Shown one piece after another: positions 1 through 7,948 of a stretch of 64,000 nt of DNA; position 1 is the stretch's first letter, and each line of letters opens with the position of its first letter. Location: the NCBI GenBank assembly GCA_050747825.1, contig JBOGJG010000300.1, positions 19,663 through 83,662 of the forward strand, given 5' to 3'. The translations under genes and the position numbers were made by a program. Under the pieces are notes generated by a model, which saw nothing but the letters and a program-made list of their open reading frames with translations, did no database searches and was not told where the DNA came from. Source of the stretch: JBOGJG01 sp050747825. GTDB lineage: Bacteria > Acidobacteriota > UBA6911 > RPQK01 > JBOGJG01.

Positions 1-11
1 CAGAGCCGGGG

Positions 12-236
12 ATGAGCCGAAGAAAGATGCTCTGCAAGTGCGCCAACGGTTTTGGTGGACTGGCGCTGGCTTGCCTGATAGCTGAAAAGCAGGCGGCGCT
101 TTCCTCGAACGCCACAAATCCGCTGGCGGCGCGTCCCCCGCATTATGAGCCCAGGGCGAAATCGGTCATTTTTCTATTCATGGACGGCGGGCCCTCTCAG
201 ATCGACACTTTTGACCCCAAGCCTCGGCTCGACACT
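12..236 (+). pseudogene. DUF1501 family protein, N-terminal remnant
   Basis: The ATG at 12 opens a Tat-like leader (MSRRKMLCKCANGFGG) followed by the DUF1501 signature FLFMDGGPSQIDTFDPKPRLDT. DUF1501 proteins are exported, sulfatase-fold-like proteins of unknown activity, normally about 450-480 residues. Family similarity stops after about 75 residues, near an ACTAGT at 232-237, and the frame then runs into unrelated codons to a stop at 323. The matching C-terminus of a DUF1501 protein lies at 1907-1984 on the same strand, so this looks like one gene that lost its middle. The cut-off at the window edge does not explain the break, because it is internal. Confidence 0.75.
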
Positions 237-555
237 AGTCACCAAAACACCTCCGACGGTCGCCCTTTTTCTCCAGGTTCTCCGGGAACTCGTGCCTTCG
301 GCGCCGACCATAGAAGTCGTTGATCCGGAGCTGTTTGACCCTTCGGTCCTGAGCGCCTCCGAAAAGGCGGTATACCAATCGATACGGCCCTACTTGAACT
401 ACCTGAACAGGGATCTCAGATTCGACGCCCGAAATACGGAGCACGCTCTGGCCCGGTTGGGATTGACCTTTCCAAAAACCGGCGAAGATTTTCTACGCAC
501 GATTTGCCGACGTCGCCTGGACAGCCTGGCGGTGACACGCTTTGTACATTTGTGA
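236..555 (+). pseudogene. SDR/NAD-dependent epimerase-like C-terminal fragment
   Basis: In the frame ending at the stop at 555 the protein reads LVTKTPPTVALFLQVL, then VVDPELFDPSVLSASEK and YLNYLNRDLRFDARNTEHAL. This pattern (T-x-PPT, VDPEEFDP, PYLxYLNRDLRFDxxNT) resembles the C-terminal substrate-domain part of extended short-chain dehydrogenase/reductases of the fatty acyl-CoA or thioester reductase type. The Rossmann half with its GxxGxxG motif is missing. The fragment begins exactly where the DUF1501 remnant ends, in another frame, so it is a joined fragment and not a working gene. The family call is from motif memory only. Confidence 0.45.
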
Positions 556-1140
556 GCGGTGACGACCGGTTCAGTGGGCGGGCAACGGCTCCCAACGGGT
601 CAGCGTATAGGAACAGGGGACAGGAGATTAATTCGGCCTGAATTGGCTTGCCCATGATCGCGGCGCCTCTCTATACTTGCGTCACAGAGTCATGCGCATC
701 ACGACCCTCCTCTTTTCAATGCAACTGGAGGACGACTGCATCGTCGTCACGCGCAGTTCGGTTTTTAAGCTTCTGAATGTAAATCAGGAAAACTGTTGAG
801 ACTTAACCTTGCCGGAAACAGCACGGTTCAAAACCTCCCCTCTCGATACAGGGATGATACTCGGATATTTGTCTGCTCTTGTCCAGCGATTTCTAGGCGA
901 TCAGTGAGACAAGAAGAGACAACACATTCGACAGGTCTGAGCTGCTGCAGCCGTTGACGTTTGAAAGAATCGAGCATTCCGAGTCAGACTCCGACAATCG
1001 TTTTGATTCCGGAGAAGAATCGCGCAGGTTGAAGGAGGTCAGGCTAAGCTCTCCGAGGGCAGGGCCGTGAAGCCTTCCCTCTCGGCGGCTTCAACCACGG
1101 CACGCTTGTCGCGAACAAATTGCCAACCCAATCAGTTTGC
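556..1140. other. Intergenic region without a supportable gene
   Basis: No frame gives a convincing protein, and no RNA gene or strong hairpin was recognised. The stretch lies inside the material that replaced the middle of the DUF1501 gene, so it may be decayed coding sequence. Confidence 0.5.
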
Positions 1141-1199
1141 TTGACGATCATCCTGTTGATTCATAAAATGATTCATAGTGAATCGATTCGTGAATCATT
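1141..1199 (+). promoter_or_regulatory. Promoter and palindromic operator of the VapBC-type module
   Basis: TTGACG at 1141-1146 and TAAAAT at 1164-1169 are spaced by 17 bp, a good sigma-70-type promoter. The -10 box overlaps a perfect inverted repeat, AATGATTCA at 1167-1175 and TGAATCATT at 1191-1199, with a smaller palindrome GAATCGATTC (1180-1189) in the middle and a further GATTCAT at 1158-1164. Autorepression by the ribbon-helix-helix antitoxin or the toxin-antitoxin complex is the usual mode for such modules and fits this layout. Confidence 0.65.
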
Positions 1200-1227
1200 C
1201 AATTCTTGTTAATAAGGTAGGCGGTTG

Positions 1228-1488
1228 ATGAATCAACTTTCGCTGCGCGGCTTCGATGACGAGTTACGGAAAAAGATACGGGAACTGGCAAAGAGCCGGG
1301 GGATTTCGTTGAACAAGGCGACGCTGATCCTGCTTCGCAAGGCGGCAGGACTCCCGGAGCCCGGCGAAGGATCGGGAGGCGTCGGATCTTCTTTAGACCA
1401 CCTTATCGGGGCATGGTCGAAAAAGGAAGAGAAGGAGTTTCTGCAATCAATCGAGGTCTTTGAAAAGGTTGACGAGGCGCTCAGTTGA
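1228..1488 (+). CDS. VapB-like ribbon-helix-helix antitoxin
   Basis: An 86-residue protein starting MNQLSLRGFDDELRKKIREL followed by GISLNKATLILLRKAAGL. This is the beta-strand plus two-helix pattern of RHH antitoxins that pair with PIN toxins. The ATG at 1228 is preferred over the adjacent TTG at 1225; AAGG at 1214-1217 is a modest ribosome-binding site. The acidic, less ordered C-terminal half (residues 50-86) would wrap the toxin. The stop overlaps the toxin start by four bases (TTGA), so the two are translationally coupled. It should neutralise the downstream RNase and repress the shared promoter. Confidence 0.8.
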   Translation: MNQLSLRGFDDELRKKIRELAKSRGISLNKATLILLRKAAGLPEPGEGSGGVGSSLDHLIGAWSKKEEKEFLQSIEVFEKVDEALS

Positions 1489-1877
1489 TAAAGATTCTTC
1501 TGGATACGAACGCATACGCAGCCCTGATGCGAGGACATTCTGAGACCGCCCGGCTGGTTCGGTCAGCCGAACGACTGTTCCTTTCGCCGATCGTGGCCGG
1601 AGAATTGATGTTCGGCTTTCGAAATGGCGCTCGCTATGAGCAGAATCTGAAGGAATTCGAGGAGTTCAGCCGGAACCCGTTTGTCGAGTTCATCCCGGTG
1701 ACGCTCACGACGGCGGATCGCTTCAGCCGTATCGCGCTGGCACTCAAGCGCAAAGGGTCTCCCATTCCCAGCAACGACATCTGGATAGCAGCTCAAGCCA
1801 TGGAGACGGGTGCGGATCTTCTTTCCTTCGATCGACACTTTGATTCTATTGACGGGCTGGTTTGGATTTCCCCTTAA
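1485..1877 (+). CDS. VapC-like PIN-domain RNase toxin
   Basis: A 130-residue PIN-domain protein with the acidic residues expected of a Mg-dependent ribonuclease: D7 in LLDTNAY, the Glu in VAGELMFG (about residue 39), the Asp in SNDIWIAA and the final Asp in SFDRHF. Translation starts at TTG 1485, overlapping the antitoxin stop. By family it would cleave RNA when the antitoxin is degraded. The module sits between the two ends of a broken DUF1501 gene, so it probably arrived with the inserted DNA. The exact RNA target cannot be told from sequence. Confidence 0.85.
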   Translation: MIKILLDTNAYAALMRGHSETARLVRSAERLFLSPIVAGELMFGFRNGARYEQNLKEFEEFSRNPFVEFIPVTLTTADRFSRIALALKRKGSPIPSNDIWIAAQAMETGADLLSFDRHFDSIDGLVWISP

Positions 1878-1906
1878 CTTCGGCCCAACTGAGCGCTCTG
1901 TGCGCC

Positions 1907-1984
1907 CCTAACTACCACTTCAGCGGCCGCGATATGCGACTGACCGACGTTCATGGAAGCGTTGTCAAGGAGATTCTAAAATAA
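1907..1984 (+). pseudogene. DUF1501 family protein, C-terminal remnant
   Basis: The frame ending at TAA 1982-1984 reads NYHFSGRDMRLTDVHGSVV then KEILK. This is the typical DUF1501 C-terminus (YxFxGRDxRLTDVHGxVVxxIL). It lacks everything upstream and is too short to be a gene. With the N-terminal remnant at 12-236 in the same orientation it brackets about 1.67 kb of foreign material. Similarity begins about 30 bp after the toxin stop. Confidence 0.7.
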
Positions 1985-2010
1985 ATATAGAGGGAGCGTC
2001 CCTCTATTTC
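1983..2010. repeat. Short GAGGGA/TCCCTC hairpin, member of the 3'-end palindrome family
   Basis: ATAGAGGGA (1987-1995) pairs with TCCCTCTAT (1999-2007) around GCG, flanked by AAA and TTT. It looks like a short version of the hairpins at 14574, 28089 and 57716. It lies between the convergent DUF1501 remnant and the oxidoreductase and could act as a terminator in both directions. Confidence 0.6.
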
Positions 2011-2018
2011 CTCTATTT

Positions 2019-3359
2019 CTACACCTTCTCAGGCACCACGTATGGCTTCCGATAGGTCCGGGCCAGGAGCTTGTCGGCCTCTGGGTCGCCGACAAAACGC
2101 TCGGCTTTCGAGTCGAACTCTACGGAACGGCCCACGCGGTAGGAAATGTTGCCCAGGTGGCAGATCGTCGTTGACAGATGGCCTTCTTCAATTCCGGACC
2201 TGAGATCCTGCGATTTGCGCGAGCGTAGGCTGTCGATAAAGTTCTGAAAGTGCGCCTGACCGGGGTCGCTTCGTTCCTCAGCCGTAAATGTGGGACCAGG
2301 CTCACTGCGCCGGCCCAGATAAACCTGAGCTGTGCCATCGCCCAATTTCATCCAGCCTTTGGCGCCGAAGATAAACACGCCTGCGGCCTCGCCGGGACCC
2401 GAGTACCAGTTGCGCAGGTCACAATGAATCTCTGTACCGTCCGCATACTGGAAGGCGGCATACTGGGTGTTAGGAACTTCCTGATCAGACGGAGCACCGC
2501 CCTGATAGAGCCCGCCAATGCAGTAAGCCGTGCGAGGATGCTCCTGCTTGCCCAGAGCCCAACGCACCACGTCCAGTGAGTGAACGGCCGTATTGCCCAG
2601 GTCGGTCGTGCCGTACTCCCAGAACCAGTGCCAGTGGTAGTGGAAATGATTTTCATTGAAGGAACGCGCCGGCGCCGGGCCAAGCCAGAGATCGTAATCG
2701 ACGCCCTCAGGAACCGGGCTGTCGCCGCACACGCCAATCGGGTCGCGGGCGCGGTATATAGTGGTCTTTCCGGAGTAGATCTCCCCCAGTCCTCCCTCCC
2801 TCAGAAATTGAACCGCCTGGGCCAAAATGGGATTGCTACGCCTTTGAGTTCCGACTGCGACCACGCGATTGTATTTTCGAGCGGCCTCAATCATTTTGCG
2901 GCCCTCGAAGATATTGTGGCTGGCCGGCTTTTCAACGTACACGTCTTTTCCGGCCTGACAGGCCCAGATGGTCATCAGGGCATGCCAGTGATCCGGCGCT
3001 GCGATCGTGACGGCATCGACATCCGGATTGTCCAAAACACGACGGAAGTCAGTCTCAGTCTTGGGCTCGCCTCCAAATCTTTCCTTCAGGTAGCCCAGGG
3101 AGCCCGCGAAGTGGCGTGGATCGATATCGACGACATGGGTGATGCGCACGTTGGGAATGGCTGCAAGGTGGCCATAATGTTCTTGGCCGCGTCCCCGGCC
3201 AGTCCAGGTCGGATGCCCTTTGTTGTCGCCTCGAATTCCGAGGACGGCGACGTTGATCGTGTCGTTCGGACTCATCCGGGCATAACCTTCTTTCGGCAGC
3301 GCTGCGGCAAGTCCTGCTGCGGCAGCGGCCGATCTGGAAATGAAATCACGTCGGTTCAT
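2019..3359 (-). CDS. Gfo/Idh/MocA family oxidoreductase with Tat leader
   Basis: A 446-residue protein with a Tat-type leader (MNRRDFISRSAAAAAGLAAALP), an N-terminal Rossmann domain (INVAVLGIRG) and the EKP motif in DVYVEKPASHN, which carries the catalytic-site lysine of this family. Members oxidise or reduce sugars, inositols or related polyols with NAD(P); exported Acidobacteriota and Planctomycetota members often have unknown substrates. The C-terminal alpha/beta domain follows (EYGTTDLGNTAVHSLDVVRW). It leads a minus-strand series with a NIPSNAP protein, a PIG-L deacetylase and a transporter, suggesting breakdown of an imported modified sugar or acid. Substrate unknown. Confidence 0.85.
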   Translation of the reverse strand: MNRRDFISRSAAAAAGLAAALPKEGYARMSPNDTINVAVLGIRGDNKGHPTWTGRGRGQEHYGHLAAIPNVRITHVVDIDPRHFAGSLGYLKERFGGEPKTETDFRRVLDNPDVDAVTIAAPDHWHALMTIWACQAGKDVYVEKPASHNIFEGRKMIEAARKYNRVVAVGTQRRSNPILAQAVQFLREGGLGEIYSGKTTIYRARDPIGVCGDSPVPEGVDYDLWLGPAPARSFNENHFHYHWHWFWEYGTTDLGNTAVHSLDVVRWALGKQEHPRTAYCIGGLYQGGAPSDQEVPNTQYAAFQYADGTEIHCDLRNWYSGPGEAAGVFIFGAKGWMKLGDGTAQVYLGRRSEPGPTFTAEERSDPGQAHFQNFIDSLRSRKSQDLRSGIEEGHLSTTICHLGNISYRVGRSVEFDSKAERFVGDPEADKLLARTYRKPYVVPEKV

Positions 3360-3374
3360 AAAATTCTCCTTTGT

Positions 3375-4145
3375 TTACCGAATCTGAGAGTAATCCGTTG
3401 GGCGCAAGAAAGAGGCATGGATATTAGACACCGTGCCGGCCCATTCCGGCCTGTCCTTGATGCGGACCCAGTCCGGATGAGCCGAGAAAGTACTCCAGGC
3501 CTTGTCCCGCGCAGCCATATCCTTGAAGGCGACTGAGTAAGTGAAGTGAGGTAGACGGGTTCCGAAGATGGTCTCACCGAAGAATACCGGCCCAAAGCCG
3601 GCCTTCCGAAAGATCTCAATTTCTTCCTGGTTGAACATGTCCATTTTGGCCGCCAGATCCACGTCATTTTTGGACTCGTACGTCCGCAACTCAAAAATGT
3701 GAGGGGCAGCGCTGCTGTCCGGCAACTCAATCTTAGGGTGAGCCGAAAACGCTTTCAGCAAGGATGATTCATAACGCACATAAGGCAGTTGGGAGGAGGA
3801 CTCAAAGGATTTCGAGGCCTTGTTGTAATCCGCGTCTGAAGCCAATTTCCCAGCCAGGGCCTGCACTTCTCCAAGGGACTTGTATGGGACCAGCACAATT
3901 AGCGAAGGCGTATTCAAACCCGATATGGGACTAAAGCAGCCGATCGGTCCGATTCCCTGCCGCTGCATTGCCGGGATGAAGTGCTCTCGAAAAAAGCCGT
4001 TCATTCGCGCCGGCTCGATATCATTGCGCAGATCGTAGACCCGAAGTTCGTAAAAAGACCGATCTGGCTCGGCCTGCGCCTGCACTTGAGTGGCCGTTCC
4101 CGCTGCAACGGCCAAGCCTGTCTTCAAAAACTGACGACGCTTCAT
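3375..4145 (-). CDS. NIPSNAP family protein with Tat-like leader
   Basis: A 256-residue protein with an RR leader (MKRRQFLKTGLAVAAGTATQ) and two NIPSNAP-type ferredoxin-like repeats: FYELRVYDLRNDIEPARMN near residue 30 and HIFELRTYESKNDVDLAAK near residue 145. The second ends in the family motif SAHPDWVRI. The biochemical role of NIPSNAP proteins in bacteria is not settled; they often sit beside sugar or aromatic catabolic genes. It is 15 bases upstream of the Gfo/Idh/MocA gene on the same strand, so the two are probably co-transcribed and co-exported. Confidence 0.85.
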   Translation of the reverse strand: MKRRQFLKTGLAVAAGTATQVQAQAEPDRSFYELRVYDLRNDIEPARMNGFFREHFIPAMQRQGIGPIGCFSPISGLNTPSLIVLVPYKSLGEVQALAGKLASDADYNKASKSFESSSQLPYVRYESSLLKAFSAHPKIELPDSSAAPHIFELRTYESKNDVDLAAKMDMFNQEEIEIFRKAGFGPVFFGETIFGTRLPHFTYSVAFKDMAARDKAWSTFSAHPDWVRIKDRPEWAGTVSNIHASFLRPTDYSQIR

Positions 4146-4164
4146 GCTGCCTCCAATTTTAAAG

Positions 4165-4190
4165 GCTTGAGGCCTGAGGCCCGAGGCCTA
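4165..4190. repeat. AGGCCTGAGGCC tract
   Basis: The run GCTTGAGGCCTGAGGC then CCGAGGCCTA is a tandem of an 8-bp unit that recurs at 5165-5178 and 6381-6400. All three copies lie at gene boundaries of this minus-strand cluster; two of them supply the stop codon of the gene they touch. Confidence 0.6.
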
Positions 4191-4223
4191 TGTTACCATT
4201 TTACTAACAGTCAACTTCCCGTC

Positions 4224-5117
4224 TCAGAAGAATGGAAACAATACTTTGAACTCCTCAGGACTGGGCATAGAGCCGTATTCAGAGATCTCGAAGGCTTCCG
4301 CGTATTTGACCTGACGGCCCTTCTCCGCTCCGTACAGCTCGACTAATTTCTGGCGGTACTGATCCGCCGTGGATGCGGAGCGCGGCTTCCACATGTCCCC
4401 CAGCCAAGCGCGTCGCTTGGAAGGGTCGCTGGGCACCTGGTCCAGATAACCGGCATTATAGGGAAGCCACTCGTAAACCTGCGACTCATGGCAGTGATAC
4501 ATATCGATCTTCTTCTCGATGACATCATCAATCGAGACCACCCAGTCGGGCTCAAAAGGATTCGGTTGCGTAAAGCGATCGCTCATGTAAACGAAGATCG
4601 GATTTTTCATCAAATGGGGAATGGCGGCGACCACATTAGGCACCGTGACCATATAGGCGGCGTCACGCACCAGAAGTCCGGTGTTGCGATGGTCCGGATG
4701 ATAGTCGTTGGGTCGATGGGTAATGACAATGTCAGGCTTGGCCTCGCGGATGACTTGGATGATTTGCCGTCTGTTTTCCAGTGTCGGCATCAACTCTCCG
4801 TCATGGTTGTCCAGGACGATGTACTCAGCGCCGATGGCGGCGCCGGCGCAGTACGATTCTTTTATGCGCCGCTGGGCCAGGGGACCGCCACCCATTTCCT
4901 GATGGCCGGCATCGCCGTTGGTCACGGCGACCAAGCGTACCGTATGACCCTGCTGGACATATTTTGCCGCCGTTCCGCCGGATTTTTCGGCGTCATCCGG
5001 ATGAGCGCCAATGATCAGAATGCTCAACTTGTCAGCGGTGGTATTCACTTGACTGAAAATCATTAGAAAACTGAAAAGTAATACACAGGTTAATGATAAA
5101 AGCTTTATAGGTCTCAT
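4224..5117 (-). CDS. PIG-L/LmbE family Zn-dependent deacetylase, exported
   Basis: A 297-residue protein with an N-terminal hydrophobic leader (LLSLTCVLLFSFLMIFS). It has the zinc motif AHPDD at residues 38-42 and the distal HPDH at 140-143; H39, D42 and H143 are the expected zinc ligands. PIG-L enzymes remove N-acetyl groups from amino-sugar conjugates (N-acetylglucosaminyl-PI, mycothiol precursors, chitobiose derivatives). Here the leader places it outside the cytoplasm, which fits the exported oxidoreductase and NIPSNAP proteins next door. TATTGT lies 9 bases before the ATG, so the transcript may be nearly leaderless. Substrate not predictable. Confidence 0.88.
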   Translation of the reverse strand: MRPIKLLSLTCVLLFSFLMIFSQVNTTADKLSILIIGAHPDDAEKSGGTAAKYVQQGHTVRLVAVTNGDAGHQEMGGGPLAQRRIKESYCAGAAIGAEYIVLDNHDGELMPTLENRRQIIQVIREAKPDIVITHRPNDYHPDHRNTGLLVRDAAYMVTVPNVVAAIPHLMKNPIFVYMSDRFTQPNPFEPDWVVSIDDVIEKKIDMYHCHESQVYEWLPYNAGYLDQVPSDPSKRRAWLGDMWKPRSASTADQYRQKLVELYGAEKGRQVKYAEAFEISEYGSMPSPEEFKVLFPFF

Positions 5118-5164
5118 TGTGGGGAAACAATAGGAGAAATTGCGAAAAAGAGCAAGGGGTTTAA

Positions 5165-5178
5165 AGGCCTCAGGCCTC
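5165..5178. repeat. AGGCCTGAGGCC tract giving a stop codon
   Basis: AAGGCCTCAGGCCT here contains, on the minus strand, the TGA that ends the PLP enzyme. Same family as 4165-4190 and 6381-6400. Confidence 0.5.
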
Positions 5179-6330
5179 TATTAGCGCCTGTTCGAGATCC
5201 TCCATCAGGTCCTCCGTGGCTTCAAGACCGACAGACATGCGGATGAGGCCATTGGCGATGCCCAGAGCCCGCCGTTCCTCCGCCGGCATTCCCACATGAG
5301 AAGTGGTAGCGGGCAAGGTGACCAGAGTTTCGGGTCCACCCAGGCTGGGCGCATTGATGGGAATAGAAGCCCGCTCCAGGAATCTCAGGGCAGACTCCAG
5401 ACCTGCTTTGAGCTCGAAGCTGAGCATCCCGCTAAACCCGTCCAGCAGACCGCGCGCCCTCTCATGCTGAGGATGACTTTCCAGGCCCGGGTAATTGACC
5501 CTGGCCACGGCCGGATGAGCTTCCAGGAAGCGAGAAAGCTGGAGCGCACTTTCATTCTGATATCGAACCCGCAAAGCCAGTGTCTTGATCCCGCGGTGCA
5601 AGAGAAAGCAGGCATGGGGATCGAGCATGCCTCCCAGGTGATTGAGGCGCTTGCGCACTCGCTCGATCAGATCAGCCCGGCCGATTACGGCGCCCGCTGC
5701 AATATCGGAGTGCCCGTTCAAGTATTTGGTCCCGCTGTGAAGGGAAATATCGAATCCATGCTCCGCCGGACGGAAGTTGATGGGACTGGCAAACGTATTA
5801 TCAATAACCGCCGTTAGTCCGTGGATCTTTGCAAACTCAACGGCCGCCTCCAGATCGGCAACTTCCATGAGTGGATTGGAGAGCGTCTCGACATAAATGA
5901 CACGCGTCTTGTCCCGAAGACGGCTCTTCCAGGTATCGGGAGCGCCGGCATCGATGAAATCACAGGAAATCCCGAGCGCGGGCAAGTCGTGGGCGATCAG
6001 CATATGGGTGCCACCGTAAAGCCCCCGTTGAGCCAGCAGATGATCGCCTGAAGCCAGCAGCGTCAAGAGAGTCGTCGAAATAGCCGCCATGCCGCTGGCG
6101 GTCACCAGCGCGGCTTCAGCGTTCTCGAGCGCTGCCAATTTATTATGAAGAACGAGGTGATTCGGGGAGTTGCTCAGCCTGACATAGCGGATGTCCTCGT
6201 AGCGACGTTCGCCCCCGAACTCGTAGGTGGAACTCTGAAAGATGGGCATGGCAACTGAGCCCTCGATTCGAGGCTCCGGCTCGCCCGAGTGAATGATCTT
6301 GGTTTCAATGCGTTGCACATGTTTAGCCAT
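5170..6330 (-). CDS. Cys/Met metabolism PLP-dependent enzyme (cystathionine lyase/synthase or methionine gamma-lyase type)
   Basis: A 386-residue fold-type I PLP enzyme. K202 in SLHSGTKYLNGHSD is the Schiff-base lysine, and NPLMEVADL plus VIDNTFASP are the family's PLP-pocket motifs. The family includes MetB, MetC, CTH and MGL, which make or break C-S bonds of sulfur amino acids; sequence alone does not choose among them. The stop TGA comes from an AGGCCTGA repeat. It sits between the PIG-L gene and the transporter but carries no leader, so it is cytoplasmic and may be independent of the exported enzymes. Confidence 0.85.
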   Translation of the reverse strand: MAKHVQRIETKIIHSGEPEPRIEGSVAMPIFQSSTYEFGGERRYEDIRYVRLSNSPNHLVLHNKLAALENAEAALVTASGMAAISTTLLTLLASGDHLLAQRGLYGGTHMLIAHDLPALGISCDFIDAGAPDTWKSRLRDKTRVIYVETLSNPLMEVADLEAAVEFAKIHGLTAVIDNTFASPINFRPAEHGFDISLHSGTKYLNGHSDIAAGAVIGRADLIERVRKRLNHLGGMLDPHACFLLHRGIKTLALRVRYQNESALQLSRFLEAHPAVARVNYPGLESHPQHERARGLLDGFSGMLSFELKAGLESALRFLERASIPINAPSLGGPETLVTLPATTSHVGMPAEERRALGIANGLIRMSVGLEATEDLMEDLEQALIEA

Positions 6331-6349
6331 TGGTTTTTTACCTCAGCAG

Positions 6350-6400
6350 GGCCGCTCCCTCACAGTCGCGGCTCGATTCGGGCCTCAGGCCTCAGGCCTG
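6350..6400. repeat. CTCACRGTCGCGGCTC half-palindrome followed by a GGCCTCA tandem
   Basis: GGCCGCTCCCTCACAGTC then GCGGCTCG at 6350-6375 is one arm of the dispersed palindrome also seen at 8195-8255, 40878-40983 and 52453-52477. It is followed at 6381-6400 by GGCCTCAGGCCTCAGGCCTG, whose minus strand supplies the final codons and TGA stop of the TctA gene (..RPEA-stop). Confidence 0.65.
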
Positions 6401-7947
6401 CTCTGGCGCCGCCATAATGAGATCAAAAGCGGTGTGAGCCACAGAAGGATACAGGTGACCCCCAGAAGACCTGCGATGGGGCGGCTAAAGAAGTCCAAAA
6501 AGGAATCCGATTTGATCAGGCTTTGGATAAAAGTCTGCTCCAATTTGCCGCCTAGAATGATGCCCAGGACTACCGGACCCAGGGGCGTCCCATTCTCTTC
6601 CAGGATGAACCCCATCAGTCCCATAGCCAGCATAACCCATATATCGAAGTAGCTTCCGTTGATAGCGTAAGCCCCCACGATGCTGAAGAGCAAGATGGAA
6701 GGGATAAGAATTCGACGGGGAATACGCACCAAAGAATAGCCGGCCTTGATGGCCAGAAAGCCAAGCGGCAAAAGGACGAGATTGGCCAGGATGAAGGTGA
6801 TGTAGATGCCATAGACCAGGACGGACTGAGTTTCGTCCGTAAATATTTGCGGGCCCGGTGTGATGTTCTTCATCAGCAGAACACCGATGACGATAGCTGT
6901 TATCGAGTCGCCGGGAATTCCAAAGACCAGCGCCGGAACCCAGGCGCCGGCAAGAGCGGAATTGTTGGCGGCCGTGGAGTCTCCCATTCCCTCTGCCAGG
7001 CCTTCCTCGTATTTCTCAGACTTGCGGGAGAATCTCTTGGACACGGCAAATGAGATCCAGGCTGCAATATCGGCGCCTGCTCCCGGAAGAATACCGACGA
7101 GTGATCCGATGAGACTGGCGCCTAGCACGCTGGATTTCCGCCGCAACAGCAGGCGGACAGGCTCTATAAAAACGGATCCAAGGGGATCCAACAGAAGCCG
7201 CTTGAGCAGGCCCACTCCGGCGCGAGTTCTCCGCTGTTTGCCTTCCGTTACATCTGCCGCCATACTGCCCTGGCGCATCGAAATGACGTTTCTCAGGACT
7301 TCTGAGACGCCGAACAAACCAATCATGGCTGGAATGAAATTGATCCCGGCAATCAGGTCGTCCCTTCCAAACGTAAAGCGGGGCGTGCTGTGGATCTCGC
7401 TCAGCCCGACCGTGGACAACAGCAATCCGATGACCAGGGACAGGGCGCCTTTCAGAAGCGAACCGCGAGACACTACGGCCGCGCAGCTCAGTCCCAGCAG
7501 CGTCAGCCAAAAATATTCGTAGCTGGTGAATTCGAAGGCTATGCGGGCCAGCCAGGGCGCGGAAGTAATCAGAATGGCCGCCCCGATAAGTCCTCCGACA
7601 ACACTGAACACCAGAGCCACGCCCAACGCCAACTCCTGACGTCCCATTCGCGTCAGGGCATAAGCATCGTCCACATAGGCCGCCGAAGAGGGCGTGCCCG
7701 GCATGCGTATCAGCGCGGTTGGAATATCGCCGGCGAAGATGGCGCACGCTTCCAGAGTGACGATGGCCGCCAGCGCAGTGATATCTGACAGGAAAAAAGT
7801 CAGCGGTATGATCAGGGCGACGGCCATCGTGGCTGTCAGACCGGGGATGGCCCCCATGAAAAGTCCGTAAGCCGCCGCAAGAACGATAGCCGCCAGAACG
7901 TGCCACTGAAAGACCTGCTCTAAGGCGGCAAGGAAAGCTTCGCTCAA
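6385..7947 (-). CDS. tctA: Tripartite tricarboxylate transporter, large permease TctA
   Basis: About 520 residues with roughly 12 hydrophobic segments and the TctA signature GAIPGLTATMAVALIIPLTF near the start, IRMPGTPSSAAYVDDAYAL, and GILPGAGADIAAWISFAVSK in the second half. TctA is the sodium-coupled permease that takes a carboxylate delivered by the binding protein TctC, with the small subunit TctB. Start: TTG at 7947, one base after the stop of the upstream TctC-TctB gene, preceded by GGGGTGG; the longer ORF to 7998 overlaps that gene and is not needed. The last codons come from a GGCCTGAGGCC repeat. Confidence 0.92.
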   Translation of the reverse strand: MSEAFLAALEQVFQWHVLAAIVLAAAYGLFMGAIPGLTATMAVALIIPLTFFLSDITALAAIVTLEACAIFAGDIPTALIRMPGTPSSAAYVDDAYALTRMGRQELALGVALVFSVVGGLIGAAILITSAPWLARIAFEFTSYEYFWLTLLGLSCAAVVSRGSLLKGALSLVIGLLLSTVGLSEIHSTPRFTFGRDDLIAGINFIPAMIGLFGVSEVLRNVISMRQGSMAADVTEGKQRRTRAGVGLLKRLLLDPLGSVFIEPVRLLLRRKSSVLGASLIGSLVGILPGAGADIAAWISFAVSKRFSRKSEKYEEGLAEGMGDSTAANNSALAGAWVPALVFGIPGDSITAIVIGVLLMKNITPGPQIFTDETQSVLVYGIYITFILANLVLLPLGFLAIKAGYSLVRIPRRILIPSILLFSIVGAYAINGSYFDIWVMLAMGLMGFILEENGTPLGPVVLGIILGGKLEQTFIQSLIKSDSFLDFFSRPIAGLLGVTCILLWLTPLLISLWRRQSRPEA

Positions 7948-7948
7948 G

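Noticed and set aside
556..1140. Short frame on the minus strand near 1050-1130 (QFVRDKRAVVEAAEREGF)
   Set aside because: It is shorter than 40 residues, has no start signal and no family I can name with confidence.
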